A DNA stretch of 64,000 nucleotides from UBA6522 sp965204155 (GTDB lineage: Bacteria > Pseudomonadota > Gammaproteobacteria > Steroidobacterales > Rariloculaceae): NCBI GenBank assembly GCA_965204155.1, contig OZ241971.1, forward strand, positions 2,232,001 to 2,296,000. Direction: 5' to 3'. This document shows, one piece after another, positions 49,491 through 58,854 of the stretch. The position numbers and the translations under genes were made by a program. The notes beneath the pieces were generated by a model that saw only the letters and a list, made by a program, of their open reading frames with translations, did not search any database and was not told where the DNA came from. Every line of letters starts with the position of its first letter. Position 1 is the first letter of the stretch.

Positions 49491-51053
49491 TCAAGGGCAC
49501 TCATCCGCCACGGACGACGTGCGCACCCGGTGGTTGCCCGCGTCGGCGATGTACACCTGTCCGGCCGGGTCCACGGTCACGCTCGAGGGATTGAAGAGCC
49601 GGGCTTCCGCGGCCGGGCCGCCGTCCCCGCCGAAGCCGCTGTCGCCCGTGCCCGCGAACGTCCCGATCGTTCCTCCCGTACCGAGCCACCGAACCCGGTG
49701 GTTGCCCCAGTCGGCGACGTAGACGTTCCCCGCGGCATCCACCGCGAGACCGGCGGGTTGATCGAGTTGGGCGGCCGTGGCTTCGCCATCGTCGCCGGCG
49801 TATCCGGCCTCACCCGTGCCCGCGACCGTCTCGATCGTCCCATCCGTTCCGATACGCCGAACCCGGTGGTTGACCGTGTCGGCGACGTAAACCTGGCCGT
49901 TCGCGTCCACCGCCACGCCGAACGGAAAATTGAGCCGGGCCGCGGTGGCCGGGCCGCCGTCGCCGCCGTCACCCGCCACGCCGGTGCCCGCGACCGTCTC
50001 GATCGTTCCTCCCAGGCCGATCCGCCGGATGCTGTGGTTTTCCGAGTCGGCCACGTAGACGTTGCCCGCGGAGTCCACCGCCACGCTCATGGGATGGTTG
50101 AGCCGAGCCTCCGTGGCCGGGCCGCCATCCCCGCTGTACCCCGCCACGCCAATGCCCGCAAACGTGTCGATTGTCCCGTCCGTTGCGATCCGCCGGATGC
50201 GGTGGTTGGCGTGGTCGGCGATGTACACGTACCCCGCCGCATCCACCGCCACGCCGATGGGGCCGTTGAGCAGGGCCCCACCGGGGCGCCGCCCCGGGCC
50301 GCCGTCGCCGCCGTAGCCGGCCACGCCGGTGCCCGCGAAGGTCTCGATCGTGCCGTCGGGCCCGATCCGCCGGATGCGGTGGTTGCCCCTGTCGGCGACA
50401 TACACGTAGCCCGCCGCGTCCACCGCCACGTCAAAGGGACTGTTCAACACCCCATCGGCGGCGAACCCGCCGTCGCCGCCGTATCCGGCCACGCCGTTGC
50501 CTGCGAGTGTTTCGATCGTCCCGCTCGGGACGGTGACGCACAGGCCGGGCTTCGGAGAGGCCGTCCACGCAGCGTCGGAACCGAGCCTCAGCAGGTACGC
50601 GTCGCCGTTGGATGCGGTAACCTCCTGGCCGCTGGCGAAAGGCACATCGGTACGGGTATCGAGCGTCCAGCCCCCGTCTGCGGTCCCCCACAGCCGTACG
50701 GTCTCGCCCGTATCACCCAGTGCCACGTCGGCGAACCGGCGCGCGTGCAGCGTGTAGGGTCCCGTCTTACTTCCGAACGAGGCCACCCGCACGTAGTACA
50801 CGCCTGCGGGCAGGTCCGCCTCGATGTGGAAGTTGAATGATCGGCCGTCGTCGTCGTCCGATGCGACGGGTTCTCCCGATTCGTCGCTCAGGGTCCCCAG
50901 CGTATCCAGATCGCCGGTCGTGTAGACCGCCACCGAGGCCGGATTGCCCAGCTTCAGGCGAAAATGGTCCTCGTCATCGCCCGGCTCGATGTGGCCCTGC
51001 ACCGGCACGCCGAGCGCCAGGTCGGTGGCGGTTCCCGGTTCGTCGCCGGGATC
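49491..51053 (-). repeat. C-terminal PPC-NHL cassette, copy A
   Basis: About 1.56 kb encoding the PPC domain, a beta linker (RLWGTADGGWTLDTRTDV) and six NHL blades of about 56 residues (168 bp). It is near-identical to copies at 54380 and 58855. The first 23 bases on the plus strand are the same in all three copies. Within the copy, blades are themselves tandem repeats. Confidence 0.92.
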
Positions 51054-54000
51054 GTCCGCAGGCGCCGCAACCGCAATCCGAAAGAGCAGAGAGGCGCTTG
51101 TTCCGGCGCCGCTTGTCGCCGTGACCGTTGCGGTCAGCACGCCGCCTTCTCCCTGCGGCGATACCTCCAGGGCGCCCCCGATCATGCGGACGGTTGCGAG
51201 GCCGGAGCCGTTCCCGGCGGCTTCGAACCTCAAGCCCGATCCGAGCAGCGACTCGAAGTACCTGTCGACCTCGAACCTGGCTGGTTCGTTGCCGGCCGGG
51301 ATCTCCCACTTCACGCTTTGAACCTCAACCTGGACGCCATCATCCCGCAACCTGGGGATGTGGACGTTCAGCGACTCCTCGATCAGCGGATTTCCGTCCA
51401 GCGTTAACCAGTCGCCCTCGCCGAGCGCGGAGTTCCCGGCGAGCGGCGACAGGTCCGAAATCCGGTTGTCACTCAAGTCCAGCCCGGTGAGTTCGGGCAG
51501 GCCGCTGAGCGGACTCAGATCCGACACGTCGTTTGAGCCTAGAAACACGAGCCGCAGGTTCGCGGCCTCCTCCAGGCCGGTGAGATCGGAAATGCCCGCG
51601 TTGAAACCATCCAGACGGCCCAGACGCCCGATCGTCGCCTCGGAGATCGGGAAGTCTACACGTACCGATTGTCCGGCGATGGCCTTGGAAACCAGCCGCC
51701 GAAGGATCGAATCGGGGAACGCCACTGCGGCGGTAGGCGGCGCATCGACGGCTAGCCCCCACGCCTCCAGCCTCGGGATGTGCTCGCGGAGGGAGGCGCC
51801 GTTGAGGGGGTTGAACGACGCGTCCAGTCTCGCGTTGCCGTGATCGAGGTCCCAGATCTCACGCTGCACGAGCGGACCGATGTCCGAGATCAGGTTTCCC
51901 CTCACGACCAAGCTACTGAGTCCGCGCAACGCGGCAAGCGGCGACACGTCTGAAATCCGGTTGTTGGCCAGACTCAGGTTGCGTAGCCGTGCGAACTCTG
52001 ACAGCGCTGCGAGATCCTTGCTTACCAAGCCCAGTTCATCGATGCCCAAACTGCTCAGTTGTCGGGAGTTGGGCAACGCCAGCACGTCACCGAGCGTAAC
52101 GACCGTACGGCTGACGCCAAGCACATCCAGTTCGAGATCGGACAGCGGCGACAGGTCCTTCACGTTCGTGCCGTGTACCCACAGTGCCCGTAGATTCGAA
52201 AGCTGCGGCAGCGGAGAGAGATCCGCTACGGGATTGTCCGACACGGAAAGGTAGATGAGCTCGGTCAAACGCGACAGGAACGCCAGGTCGGTTATGCCAA
52301 GCTCCTCGGCGTACAAGCTTTGCAGTGAGGAGAGTTCCGCCAACGGCGTGGGGTCGGATACGGGATTGCCGGAAATGGAGAGATACGTGAGTGCCGACAG
52401 GCCTGCAAGGGGCGTCAGGTCCGACACGAGGTTGCCGGAAACCGACAGGTACCTGAGCGCCGACATGCCCGCAAGGGGCGTCAGATCCGACACGAGATTC
52501 CGATGCACGGACAGCCACCGGAGCGCCGGGAGGTCCGCTATCGGCGCGAGGTCGGATAAAGCGTTTCCTTGAAGGATTAGTATCTCAAGCCCTGCAAGGT
52601 CGGCAAGGGCCCTCAGATCGGAGACCCGATTCGCAGCAAGATGGAGTTCCCGAAGCTCTTCGAGGCGCGCAAGAGGCGACAGATCCGCGACCTCGTTGCC
52701 GTCGAGTCGTAGGTACTCGAGATTTGCCGCCAGCTCCAGACCAGCGAGATCGCGGATACCCGCGCGCCACGGTGCCGTAAGAGTCCTCAGCGTCAGGAGC
52801 TCCGCCTCGGTGATCGGGTCCCCGGAAGCCTTGTCCAGCGCGGCCTCGACGACGGCGCGCAGTGCGGGGTCCCGAAACGGCTCCAAGTTCGCGGCGATAC
52901 TCTCGTCGACATTGTCCCCGATACCGTCGCCGTCGGCATCGGCCCACTCCTCCGGATCGGTCGGAAACGCGTCCTCGCCGTCCGCCACGCCGTCGTTGTC
53001 GTCGTCGCTGTCCGCGTTGTCGCCGATGCCGTCGCCGTCCTTGTCCGCGTATTCCCGCGGGTCGTCCGGCAAGGCGTCTCCCGCGTCCACGATGCCGTCC
53101 CCGTCCGTGTCCGGCTTCGAGGCGCGTTGCGCCGCAGCCTGCCAGCGCAAGAGGTCCAAGGTCCTCACGGCATCCGCGCCCGCGGGCTCGTCCGCCGGCA
53201 CGCCGCAGGGGACGCCCAAGCAGTCCGCGCCGGGGTGGGAGAACACGCCGCCGAGAATCCTCGCACCGTACGACATGATCGTCCCCCGACTCGAGTCGAA
53301 GTAGTGCCCCCGGGACCACCGGAACGCGCCACCGGTCTCGCCCTGACGCTCCGAGTGCACTAGCCCCAGGTTGTGGCCCAGCTCGTGCGCGGCCGTAAGG
53401 GCAGGCGCAGACCAGGTCACGAAAGCCGAGAGGCGACTTCCGCCTTCCCAGTAGCCGCCAAGGTTGGAACCACCTACGCCTGCCGCCCCGGCGCGCGTGC
53501 ATTTTCGTGCCACGCAGCCATGGAACATCAGCGACAGATCCGCACCGTGGAGTTCCTTTAGTTCCTCCCTGTGCGCCGCCACGGGCCAGCCCTCTTCCCC
53601 CAGCGCCACCTCGCTCATTCCCACCGTGCGCAGGCGAATATTCGTGCCGTTGTCGGCGAACAGCGCGTCGGTCAGCGTCATGATGTGGTGGATCCGCGTC
53701 TCGGGGTACCCGCCGTACCGCGAGCGGAAGCCTGCGCTGAATATCGCGAGCACGTCGATCGTCGAAGGCTCCTCGGGCCGCGACGCCTCGTCCGTCGGCG
53801 AAGTGCCCGCCAGCCGCTCGTTCACGTCGCCCACGCCATCGCCATCCGCGTCGGTCAGGATGTCGACGAACTCCGTGCGACCGTCGGCCGCGTCGGTCGC
53901 CGGCCAGAGAGCAAGCGCGTCGCGAATCCTCCATTCCGGATCCGAGCCGGCTTGCGGCGCGCGGGAACCGATTTTTTCCAGCATCAGGACGATGATGGCT

Positions 54001-54356
54001 TCGCCGGGGACCGGCATCCCGGACAGCAGTTCGCGCCGTTCGCCGGACAGCCGGATGCCGCCGGCGACAGACCCCAGGGACGGCGCGGATGCCACTTCGG
54101 ATCGCCATTCGTAGAATTGGACCGTCAGGGGAGGCGGGAAGTCCCCCGGGCTTTGCGAGACGAGCCGGATTTCCCCGCTGTCGGTCGCGCGATGGCTGCG
54201 GACGCCGAAATCGAGCGCCAATCGGCCCGCGTCGCCCGAACCGGCCGTCCAGTCGGCCCGGCACGGACAGTCGAACACGATGTCCCTTGGTTCTCCGGCG
54301 AAGGCCGGCCACGCCAGCGCCAGGGCCAAGGCAACACTGCAGACGGGGCGGAACAA
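49491..54356 (-). CDS. Exported metalloprotease-LRR-PPC-NHL protein (array member A)
   Basis: A 1621-residue exported protein. The TTG at 54356 is chosen because GGAGG lies 8 nt upstream and the signal peptide starts there (VALALALAWPAFAG); a GTG at 54389 that overlaps the upstream stop would add 11 residues. A zinc-protease domain has HELGHNLGLVH at about 323-333 with Met-turn IMSYG. Thrombospondin-3-like calcium repeats (DADGDGIGDN, 414-485), two blocks of SDS22-type LRRs (529-860 and 915-1000), a PPC domain (about 1100-1200) and six NHL blades (1280-1620) follow. The last residues are SVADECP. Close relative of the gene at 58855 along its whole length. Confidence 0.85.
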   Translation of the reverse strand: MFRPVCSVALALALAWPAFAGEPRDIVFDCPCRADWTAGSGDAGRLALDFGVRSHRATDSGEIRLVSQSPGDFPPPLTVQFYEWRSEVASAPSLGSVAGGIRLSGERRELLSGMPVPGEAIIVLMLEKIGSRAPQAGSDPEWRIRDALALWPATDAADGRTEFVDILTDADGDGVGDVNERLAGTSPTDEASRPEEPSTIDVLAIFSAGFRSRYGGYPETRIHHIMTLTDALFADNGTNIRLRTVGMSEVALGEEGWPVAAHREELKELHGADLSLMFHGCVARKCTRAGAAGVGGSNLGGYWEGGSRLSAFVTWSAPALTAAHELGHNLGLVHSERQGETGGAFRWSRGHYFDSSRGTIMSYGARILGGVFSHPGADCLGVPCGVPADEPAGADAVRTLDLLRWQAAAQRASKPDTDGDGIVDAGDALPDDPREYADKDGDGIGDNADSDDDNDGVADGEDAFPTDPEEWADADGDGIGDNVDESIAANLEPFRDPALRAVVEAALDKASGDPITEAELLTLRTLTAPWRAGIRDLAGLELAANLEYLRLDGNEVADLSPLARLEELRELHLAANRVSDLRALADLAGLEILILQGNALSDLAPIADLPALRWLSVHRNLVSDLTPLAGMSALRYLSVSGNLVSDLTPLAGLSALTYLSISGNPVSDPTPLAELSSLQSLYAEELGITDLAFLSRLTELIYLSVSDNPVADLSPLPQLSNLRALWVHGTNVKDLSPLSDLELDVLGVSRTVVTLGDVLALPNSRQLSSLGIDELGLVSKDLAALSEFARLRNLSLANNRISDVSPLAALRGLSSLVVRGNLISDIGPLVQREIWDLDHGNARLDASFNPLNGASLREHIPRLEAWGLAVDAPPTAAVAFPDSILRRLVSKAIAGQSVRVDFPISEATIGRLGRLDGFNAGISDLTGLEEAANLRLVFLGSNDVSDLSPLSGLPELTGLDLSDNRISDLSPLAGNSALGEGDWLTLDGNPLIEESLNVHIPRLRDDGVQVEVQSVKWEIPAGNEPARFEVDRYFESLLGSGLRFEAAGNGSGLATVRMIGGALEVSPQGEGGVLTATVTATSGAGTSASLLFRIAVAAPADDPGDEPGTATDLALGVPVQGHIEPGDDEDHFRLKLGNPASVAVYTTGDLDTLGTLSDESGEPVASDDDDGRSFNFHIEADLPAGVYYVRVASFGSKTGPYTLHARRFADVALGDTGETVRLWGTADGGWTLDTRTDVPFASGQEVTASNGDAYLLRLGSDAAWTASPKPGLCVTVPSGTIETLAGNGVAGYGGDGGFAADGVLNSPFDVAVDAAGYVYVADRGNHRIRRIGPDGTIETFAGTGVAGYGGDGGPGRRPGGALLNGPIGVAVDAAGYVYIADHANHRIRRIATDGTIDTFAGIGVAGYSGDGGPATEARLNHPMSVAVDSAGNVYVADSENHSIRRIGLGGTIETVAGTGVAGDGGDGGPATAARLNFPFGVAVDANGQVYVADTVNHRVRRIGTDGTIETVAGTGEAGYAGDDGEATAAQLDQPAGLAVDAAGNVYVADWGNHRVRWLGTGGTIGTFAGTGDSGFGGDGGPAAEARLFNPSSVTVDPAGQVYIADAGNHRVRTSSVADECP

Positions 54357-54379
54357 CCTTGAAACCTCCACGGCCGCCG

Positions 54380-55931
54380 TCAAGGGCACTCATCCGCCAC
54401 GGACGACGTACGCAAACGGTTGTTGCCCGCGTCGGCGATGTACACCTGTCCGCCCGGGTCCACGGCCACGCTCGAGGGATTGAAGAGTCGCGCCTGCGCG
54501 GCCGGACCGCCGTCCCCGCCGAAGCCGCGCTCGCCCGTGCCCGCGAACGTCCCGATCGTTCCTCCCGTACCGAGCCACCGAACCCGGTGGTTGCCCCAGT
54601 CGGCGACGTAGACATTCCCCGCGGCATCTACCGCAAGGCCGGCGGGTTGGTCGAGTTGGGCGGCCGTGGCTGCGCCATCGTCGCCGGCGTACCCGGCCGC
54701 ACCGGTGCCCGCGACCGTCTTGATCGTCCCGTCCGTTCCGATACGCCGAACGCGGTGGTTGACCGTGTCGGCGACGTAGACGTTACCGTTCGCGTCCACC
54801 GCCACGCCGAAGGGGAAACTAAGCCGGGCCTCGGTGGCCGGACCGCCGTCGCCGCTGTCACCCGCCACGCCCGTGCCCGCGATCGTCTCGATCGTCCCTC
54901 CCAAACCGATCCGCCGGATGCTGTGGTTTTCCGAGTCGGCCACGTAGACGTTGCCCGCGGTGTCCACCGCCACGCTCGTGGGATGGTCGAGCTGAGCCGC
55001 CGTCGCCGGGCCGCCGTCGCCGCTGTACCCCGCCACGCCCAGGCCCGCAAACGTCTCGATCGTGCCGTCCGTTGCGATCCGCCGGATGCGGTGGGTGGCG
55101 TGGTCGGCGATGTACACGTACCCCGCCGCGTCCACGGCCACGCCGATGGGGCCGTTGAGTTGGGCTCCACCGGGGCGGTGCGCCGGGCCGCCGTCGCCGC
55201 CGTACCCGGCCACGCCGGTGCCCGCGAAGGTCTCGATCGTGCCGTCGGGACCGATCCGCCGGATGCGGTGGTTGACCCAGTCGGCGACATACACGTACCC
55301 CGCCGCGTCCACCGCGACGTCAAAGGGACTGTTCAACTGCGCATCGATGGCGAACCCGCCGTCGCCGCCGAACCCGGCCACACCGGTGCCTGCGAGTGTA
55401 TCGATTGTCCCGTCCGGGACGGTGACGCACAGGCCGGGCTTCGGGGAGGCCGTCCACATTGCGTCGGAACCGAGCGTAAGCAGGTACGTGTCGCCGTTGG
55501 ATGCGGTAACCTCCTGGCCGCTGCTGAACGGCACATCGGTACGGGTATCGAGCGTCCAGCCCCCGTCTGCGGTCCCCCACAGCCGTACGGTCTCGCCCGT
55601 TTCTCCCAGGGCCACGTCGGCGAAGCGGCGCGCGTGCAGCGTGTAGGGTCCCGTCCCGAGCCCGTACGAGGCCACCCGCACGTAGTACACGCCTGCGGGC
55701 AAGTCCGCCTCGATGTGGAAGTTGAACGATCGGCCGTCGTCGTCGTCCGATGCGACCGTTTCTCCCGATTCGTCGCTCAGGGTCCCCAGCGTATCCAGGT
55801 CGCCGGTCGTGTAGACCGCCACCGACGCCGGGTTGCCCAGCTTCAGTCGAAATTGGTCCTCGTCGTCGCCCGGCTCGATTTGGCCCTGCACCGCCACGCC
55901 GAGCGCCAGGTCGGTGGCAGACCCCGGTTCC
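54380..55931 (-). repeat. C-terminal PPC-NHL cassette, copy B
   Basis: Same cassette as copy A. Homology to A and C begins abruptly at the codons for GSATDLALGV; the upstream part of gene B is unrelated to theirs, so the boundary of the exchanged unit lies near 55931. Confidence 0.92.
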
Positions 55932-58828
55932 CGGTCCGCCAGCCCAAACAACTGCAGGTCGTCGCCAAGTGCAATCCGCACGCCCTTGTAGCTGCCCGGC
56001 ACATCCGGCCCCGCAGAAAATCTCAACGAGGTCACGTCGTCGCCGGCAACCTCGAAAGGTTCGCTCTCGACCTCGCCGTTGACGACGGTGACCTCTTTCG
56101 TGAACGACGAGCCACCCTCCGCCGTAACGCGAAATGTCATCGGCCATGGTGCTCCTTCGCGTACGCGAACGACCACCGTCGCCGGACCGGCCCCATCGCT
56201 GCCGCCGTCGATTCGAATCAACTCAGCCGACAGGGGGAAACTCGCGCCCGGATTTTCCGAGAGATCCAGAATCAGTTGCAGATTCGCGCAAGCGCTGCTC
56301 GTAAAGCCCGCGAATATGCCGGGAGGCAGAGCCTCAATGGCGTTGTTCGACAGGTTGAGCCGCTGGAGATTACTGGCTGGGAACACCACACCGGTGAGAT
56401 TCGCAATCCGGTTCTCGGCCAGATCCAGCTCGCTGATATGCGTCAACCCGGCAATGCTTGCAGGCGAAATCGCGCTGAGTTGGGTGTCACGAAGCAACAG
56501 GGAGCTTACATTAGAAATACCTTCGAATACGTCATCGGGGAGTTGCTCGAGAGGGTTGTGGTTCAAGGTTAGTCGTGCGAGATCCACAGGGCCCTGCAAT
56601 GCCTCCTTGCGTACGGTGCTGATACGGTTTCTACCCAAATAAAGGTATTGCAGATTCTTCAAGTCTGAGACAACGCCATCCGGCAACGTTGATAGCCGGT
56701 TGTCGGACATAACCAACCAACGAAGCTCGGACAAGCCTTCAAACGAATTCCGCGCAAGGTGTTCGATTTGGCCGCTTTGCAAATAGATCTCTTGAAGCGA
56801 TGACAATTGACGGATCGCAGTTGGGACCGACGTAAAGGCGGTACCGGCCAAATTCAGAATCTTGAGGTTGATCAAATCGCGGAACGCCTCGTCCGGAATC
56901 GTCGCAAGGCGGTTATCATGCAATCGTAACTCGACCAAGTTCCCCAGACCTGTGAAGTCTCCGGTATCGACGGTCTCGATACGCTGCCGCGAAAGGTCCA
57001 AAAAAACCACGTCTAGCAAGTCAAATTCCGATACCGCATCGCACTCACGACCGACAACCGAGACGATCGCGTCCCGGATCGCGGGCGTGCGGTCGCAAAC
57101 CTTGGCGGGGGCCACTACGCCCGACTGATAGACTGACATGGTCTCTCCGGCAACCACCACGTATCCCACGCGCGCGGCGCCGTCGTTGGGTTCCACCCGA
57201 ATACTTGCACTACCGGTGCTTCCACTCGTATCCGATTGGATCGAGAGGAAATCGCCGAAACTGGTAACAGTTGCATCGCAGGACGAATCCGCATCGAACC
57301 CGAACGACAACACCCCACCCGAAGCTGGGACTTCGCGCCTTTCCTCCGACAAGCCGTACTCGCAACGAGTGGCGCTTTCGCGGAACCCCGCGATCAGCGA
57401 GCGCGTTTCGTTCAGGCTCCGAACGGCATCCGCCGGACCGTCCACCGCACCGGTCGGCTGGTCGCCGGGAACGCCGAGCGGATCTCCGTCCTCGTTCGGA
57501 TACGTCAGGGTGGGATTGGAGAATCGCGGTATTTCGCGACACCAAATGCCTTCGTCACGACATTGCAAGTTGTAAGCCATGATCGTATACCAGCGACTTT
57601 CTTCCGTTGCGCCCGTCTCGAACGCGCGCTGGTTCACGTAGCCGTGCGAATACCATGGAAGCGGATACTTGTCATTGCGACCGCTACGGAAATTTTGTTC
57701 GGTGTAGTGATCATGTAGCAGTCCCATGACATGACCCGCTTCATGAGCGAGAAAAGCCGGGTAGGAGGACAGACTGTTACTGATCGAGAATGCGCGCGCA
57801 TCCGGATTTTCTTCCGTCGGCCTCAACAGGGAAGCTACTCCGCCGCCTCCGGCCTGATCGACGACGAGATGGACAATGTCTGCGGCGTAGGCATCGCGCA
57901 GGGCGTGAACTTCATCCAACGAGCCATCCGTCGGGCCGAGGAGATGACTCATGGTCAAGTTCTGGTTGGCAAGTCCTGCGTTACCATGTTTGGTGGGCTC
58001 GCGATAATCGACCTGCACCGCTGCAACGAGATTGAGCCGGAAGTTCACGCCGCTTGCCTGGTAGGCGTCGTTTGTGTATGTCACGGCCAGATCGATGCTC
58101 GCACGCATTTGCCTCAGCCCGCCCTCGACGGCAAGCGCGGCTTCCGTAAACACCACCAGCAGGTCGATTTCCGATCCGTCGTCCCCGTCGGACCCGATCG
58201 TCGTGAGAGCACCAGGCGTCTCTCTTGCGAACAAGTCAGCGTGTGCATGCCCGTCGACGCCGCACTTGAAGTCTCCCGTGACCTCGCGTACCGAATGAAT
58301 GGCGCCGTTGGCGGAAGCGATCACATACATCCCCTCCTGCGTGTGAACCGCCCCGGCGACCATGTCCCCACTGATGACCAGGGTCACGCTGCCGTGCGCC
58401 TGACCTTCGATCTGACCCGAAAGCGAATACCCGTAACGCGTATCCGCGGTCCGCTCGATGACCGCTTCCACTTCGACGTCGTCGAACAGATTGAGTCGGA
58501 AGCCCGCGGGAGCTCCTTGCGCCACGTCCTCGCGCGCCGCCGCAAGCTGTAGCAGGTCGACGCGCACCGGACGGCTTCGCAATGTCTCATCCGTGTTCGA
58601 AACAGGTTGCGGCTCCTGCAGGAAAAACGGCCGCTCCTGCAGGTCGACTCGCGACTCCTCCTGCACGGTTGAATTGGCGACCGGGGAAAACAGGCCGCCT
58701 GAAAAATCGGCCTCGATGCCCGATGCAGGGTCGGGGCCAGCAACAATCACAATCAGGACTATCAATCCGACCCGCAGTAGCCATTCGCTCGTCGTGCTCC
58801 TGCGCTGACGGGTCTTTCTTCGATTCAT
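54380..58828 (-). CDS. Exported metalloprotease-LRR-PPC-NHL protein (array member B)
   Basis: A 1482-residue exported protein with a different N-terminal half from its neighbours. Signal peptide within residues 12-36, a propeptide-like beta region, then a reprolysin-like zinc protease: HEAGHVMGLLHDHY at 362 and Met-turn TIMAYN at about 415. A BACON-like beta domain follows (SVGGVLSF-type, about 500-580). Its LRRs (606-846) are of the longer type with LPDGVVSDLKNLQYLYLGRN, unlike the SDS22 type of A and C. From residue about 966 it carries the same PPC-NHL cassette and SVADECP end. ATG 58828 fits the signal; the longer GTG at 58864 overlaps gene C's stop. Confidence 0.84.
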   Translation of the reverse strand: MNRRKTRQRRSTTSEWLLRVGLIVLIVIVAGPDPASGIEADFSGGLFSPVANSTVQEESRVDLQERPFFLQEPQPVSNTDETLRSRPVRVDLLQLAAAREDVAQGAPAGFRLNLFDDVEVEAVIERTADTRYGYSLSGQIEGQAHGSVTLVISGDMVAGAVHTQEGMYVIASANGAIHSVREVTGDFKCGVDGHAHADLFARETPGALTTIGSDGDDGSEIDLLVVFTEAALAVEGGLRQMRASIDLAVTYTNDAYQASGVNFRLNLVAAVQVDYREPTKHGNAGLANQNLTMSHLLGPTDGSLDEVHALRDAYAADIVHLVVDQAGGGGVASLLRPTEENPDARAFSISNSLSSYPAFLAHEAGHVMGLLHDHYTEQNFRSGRNDKYPLPWYSHGYVNQRAFETGATEESRWYTIMAYNLQCRDEGIWCREIPRFSNPTLTYPNEDGDPLGVPGDQPTGAVDGPADAVRSLNETRSLIAGFRESATRCEYGLSEERREVPASGGVLSFGFDADSSCDATVTSFGDFLSIQSDTSGSTGSASIRVEPNDGAARVGYVVVAGETMSVYQSGVVAPAKVCDRTPAIRDAIVSVVGRECDAVSEFDLLDVVFLDLSRQRIETVDTGDFTGLGNLVELRLHDNRLATIPDEAFRDLINLKILNLAGTAFTSVPTAIRQLSSLQEIYLQSGQIEHLARNSFEGLSELRWLVMSDNRLSTLPDGVVSDLKNLQYLYLGRNRISTVRKEALQGPVDLARLTLNHNPLEQLPDDVFEGISNVSSLLLRDTQLSAISPASIAGLTHISELDLAENRIANLTGVVFPASNLQRLNLSNNAIEALPPGIFAGFTSSACANLQLILDLSENPGASFPLSAELIRIDGGSDGAGPATVVVRVREGAPWPMTFRVTAEGGSSFTKEVTVVNGEVESEPFEVAGDDVTSLRFSAGPDVPGSYKGVRIALGDDLQLFGLADREPGSATDLALGVAVQGQIEPGDDEDQFRLKLGNPASVAVYTTGDLDTLGTLSDESGETVASDDDDGRSFNFHIEADLPAGVYYVRVASYGLGTGPYTLHARRFADVALGETGETVRLWGTADGGWTLDTRTDVPFSSGQEVTASNGDTYLLTLGSDAMWTASPKPGLCVTVPDGTIDTLAGTGVAGFGGDGGFAIDAQLNSPFDVAVDAAGYVYVADWVNHRIRRIGPDGTIETFAGTGVAGYGGDGGPAHRPGGAQLNGPIGVAVDAAGYVYIADHATHRIRRIATDGTIETFAGLGVAGYSGDGGPATAAQLDHPTSVAVDTAGNVYVADSENHSIRRIGLGGTIETIAGTGVAGDSGDGGPATEARLSFPFGVAVDANGNVYVADTVNHRVRRIGTDGTIKTVAGTGAAGYAGDDGAATAAQLDQPAGLAVDAAGNVYVADWGNHRVRWLGTGGTIGTFAGTGERGFGGDGGPAAQARLFNPSSVAVDPGGQVYIADAGNNRLRTSSVADECP

Positions 58829-58854
58829 GACTTGCCCGCGCTCCACGTCCACCG

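Noticed and set aside
49530..50840. Arg/Val-rich plus-strand frame across the NHL cassette (and its equivalents at 54089 and 58969)
   Set aside because: They are antisense images of the repeated NHL blades, and look repetitive only because the blades are.
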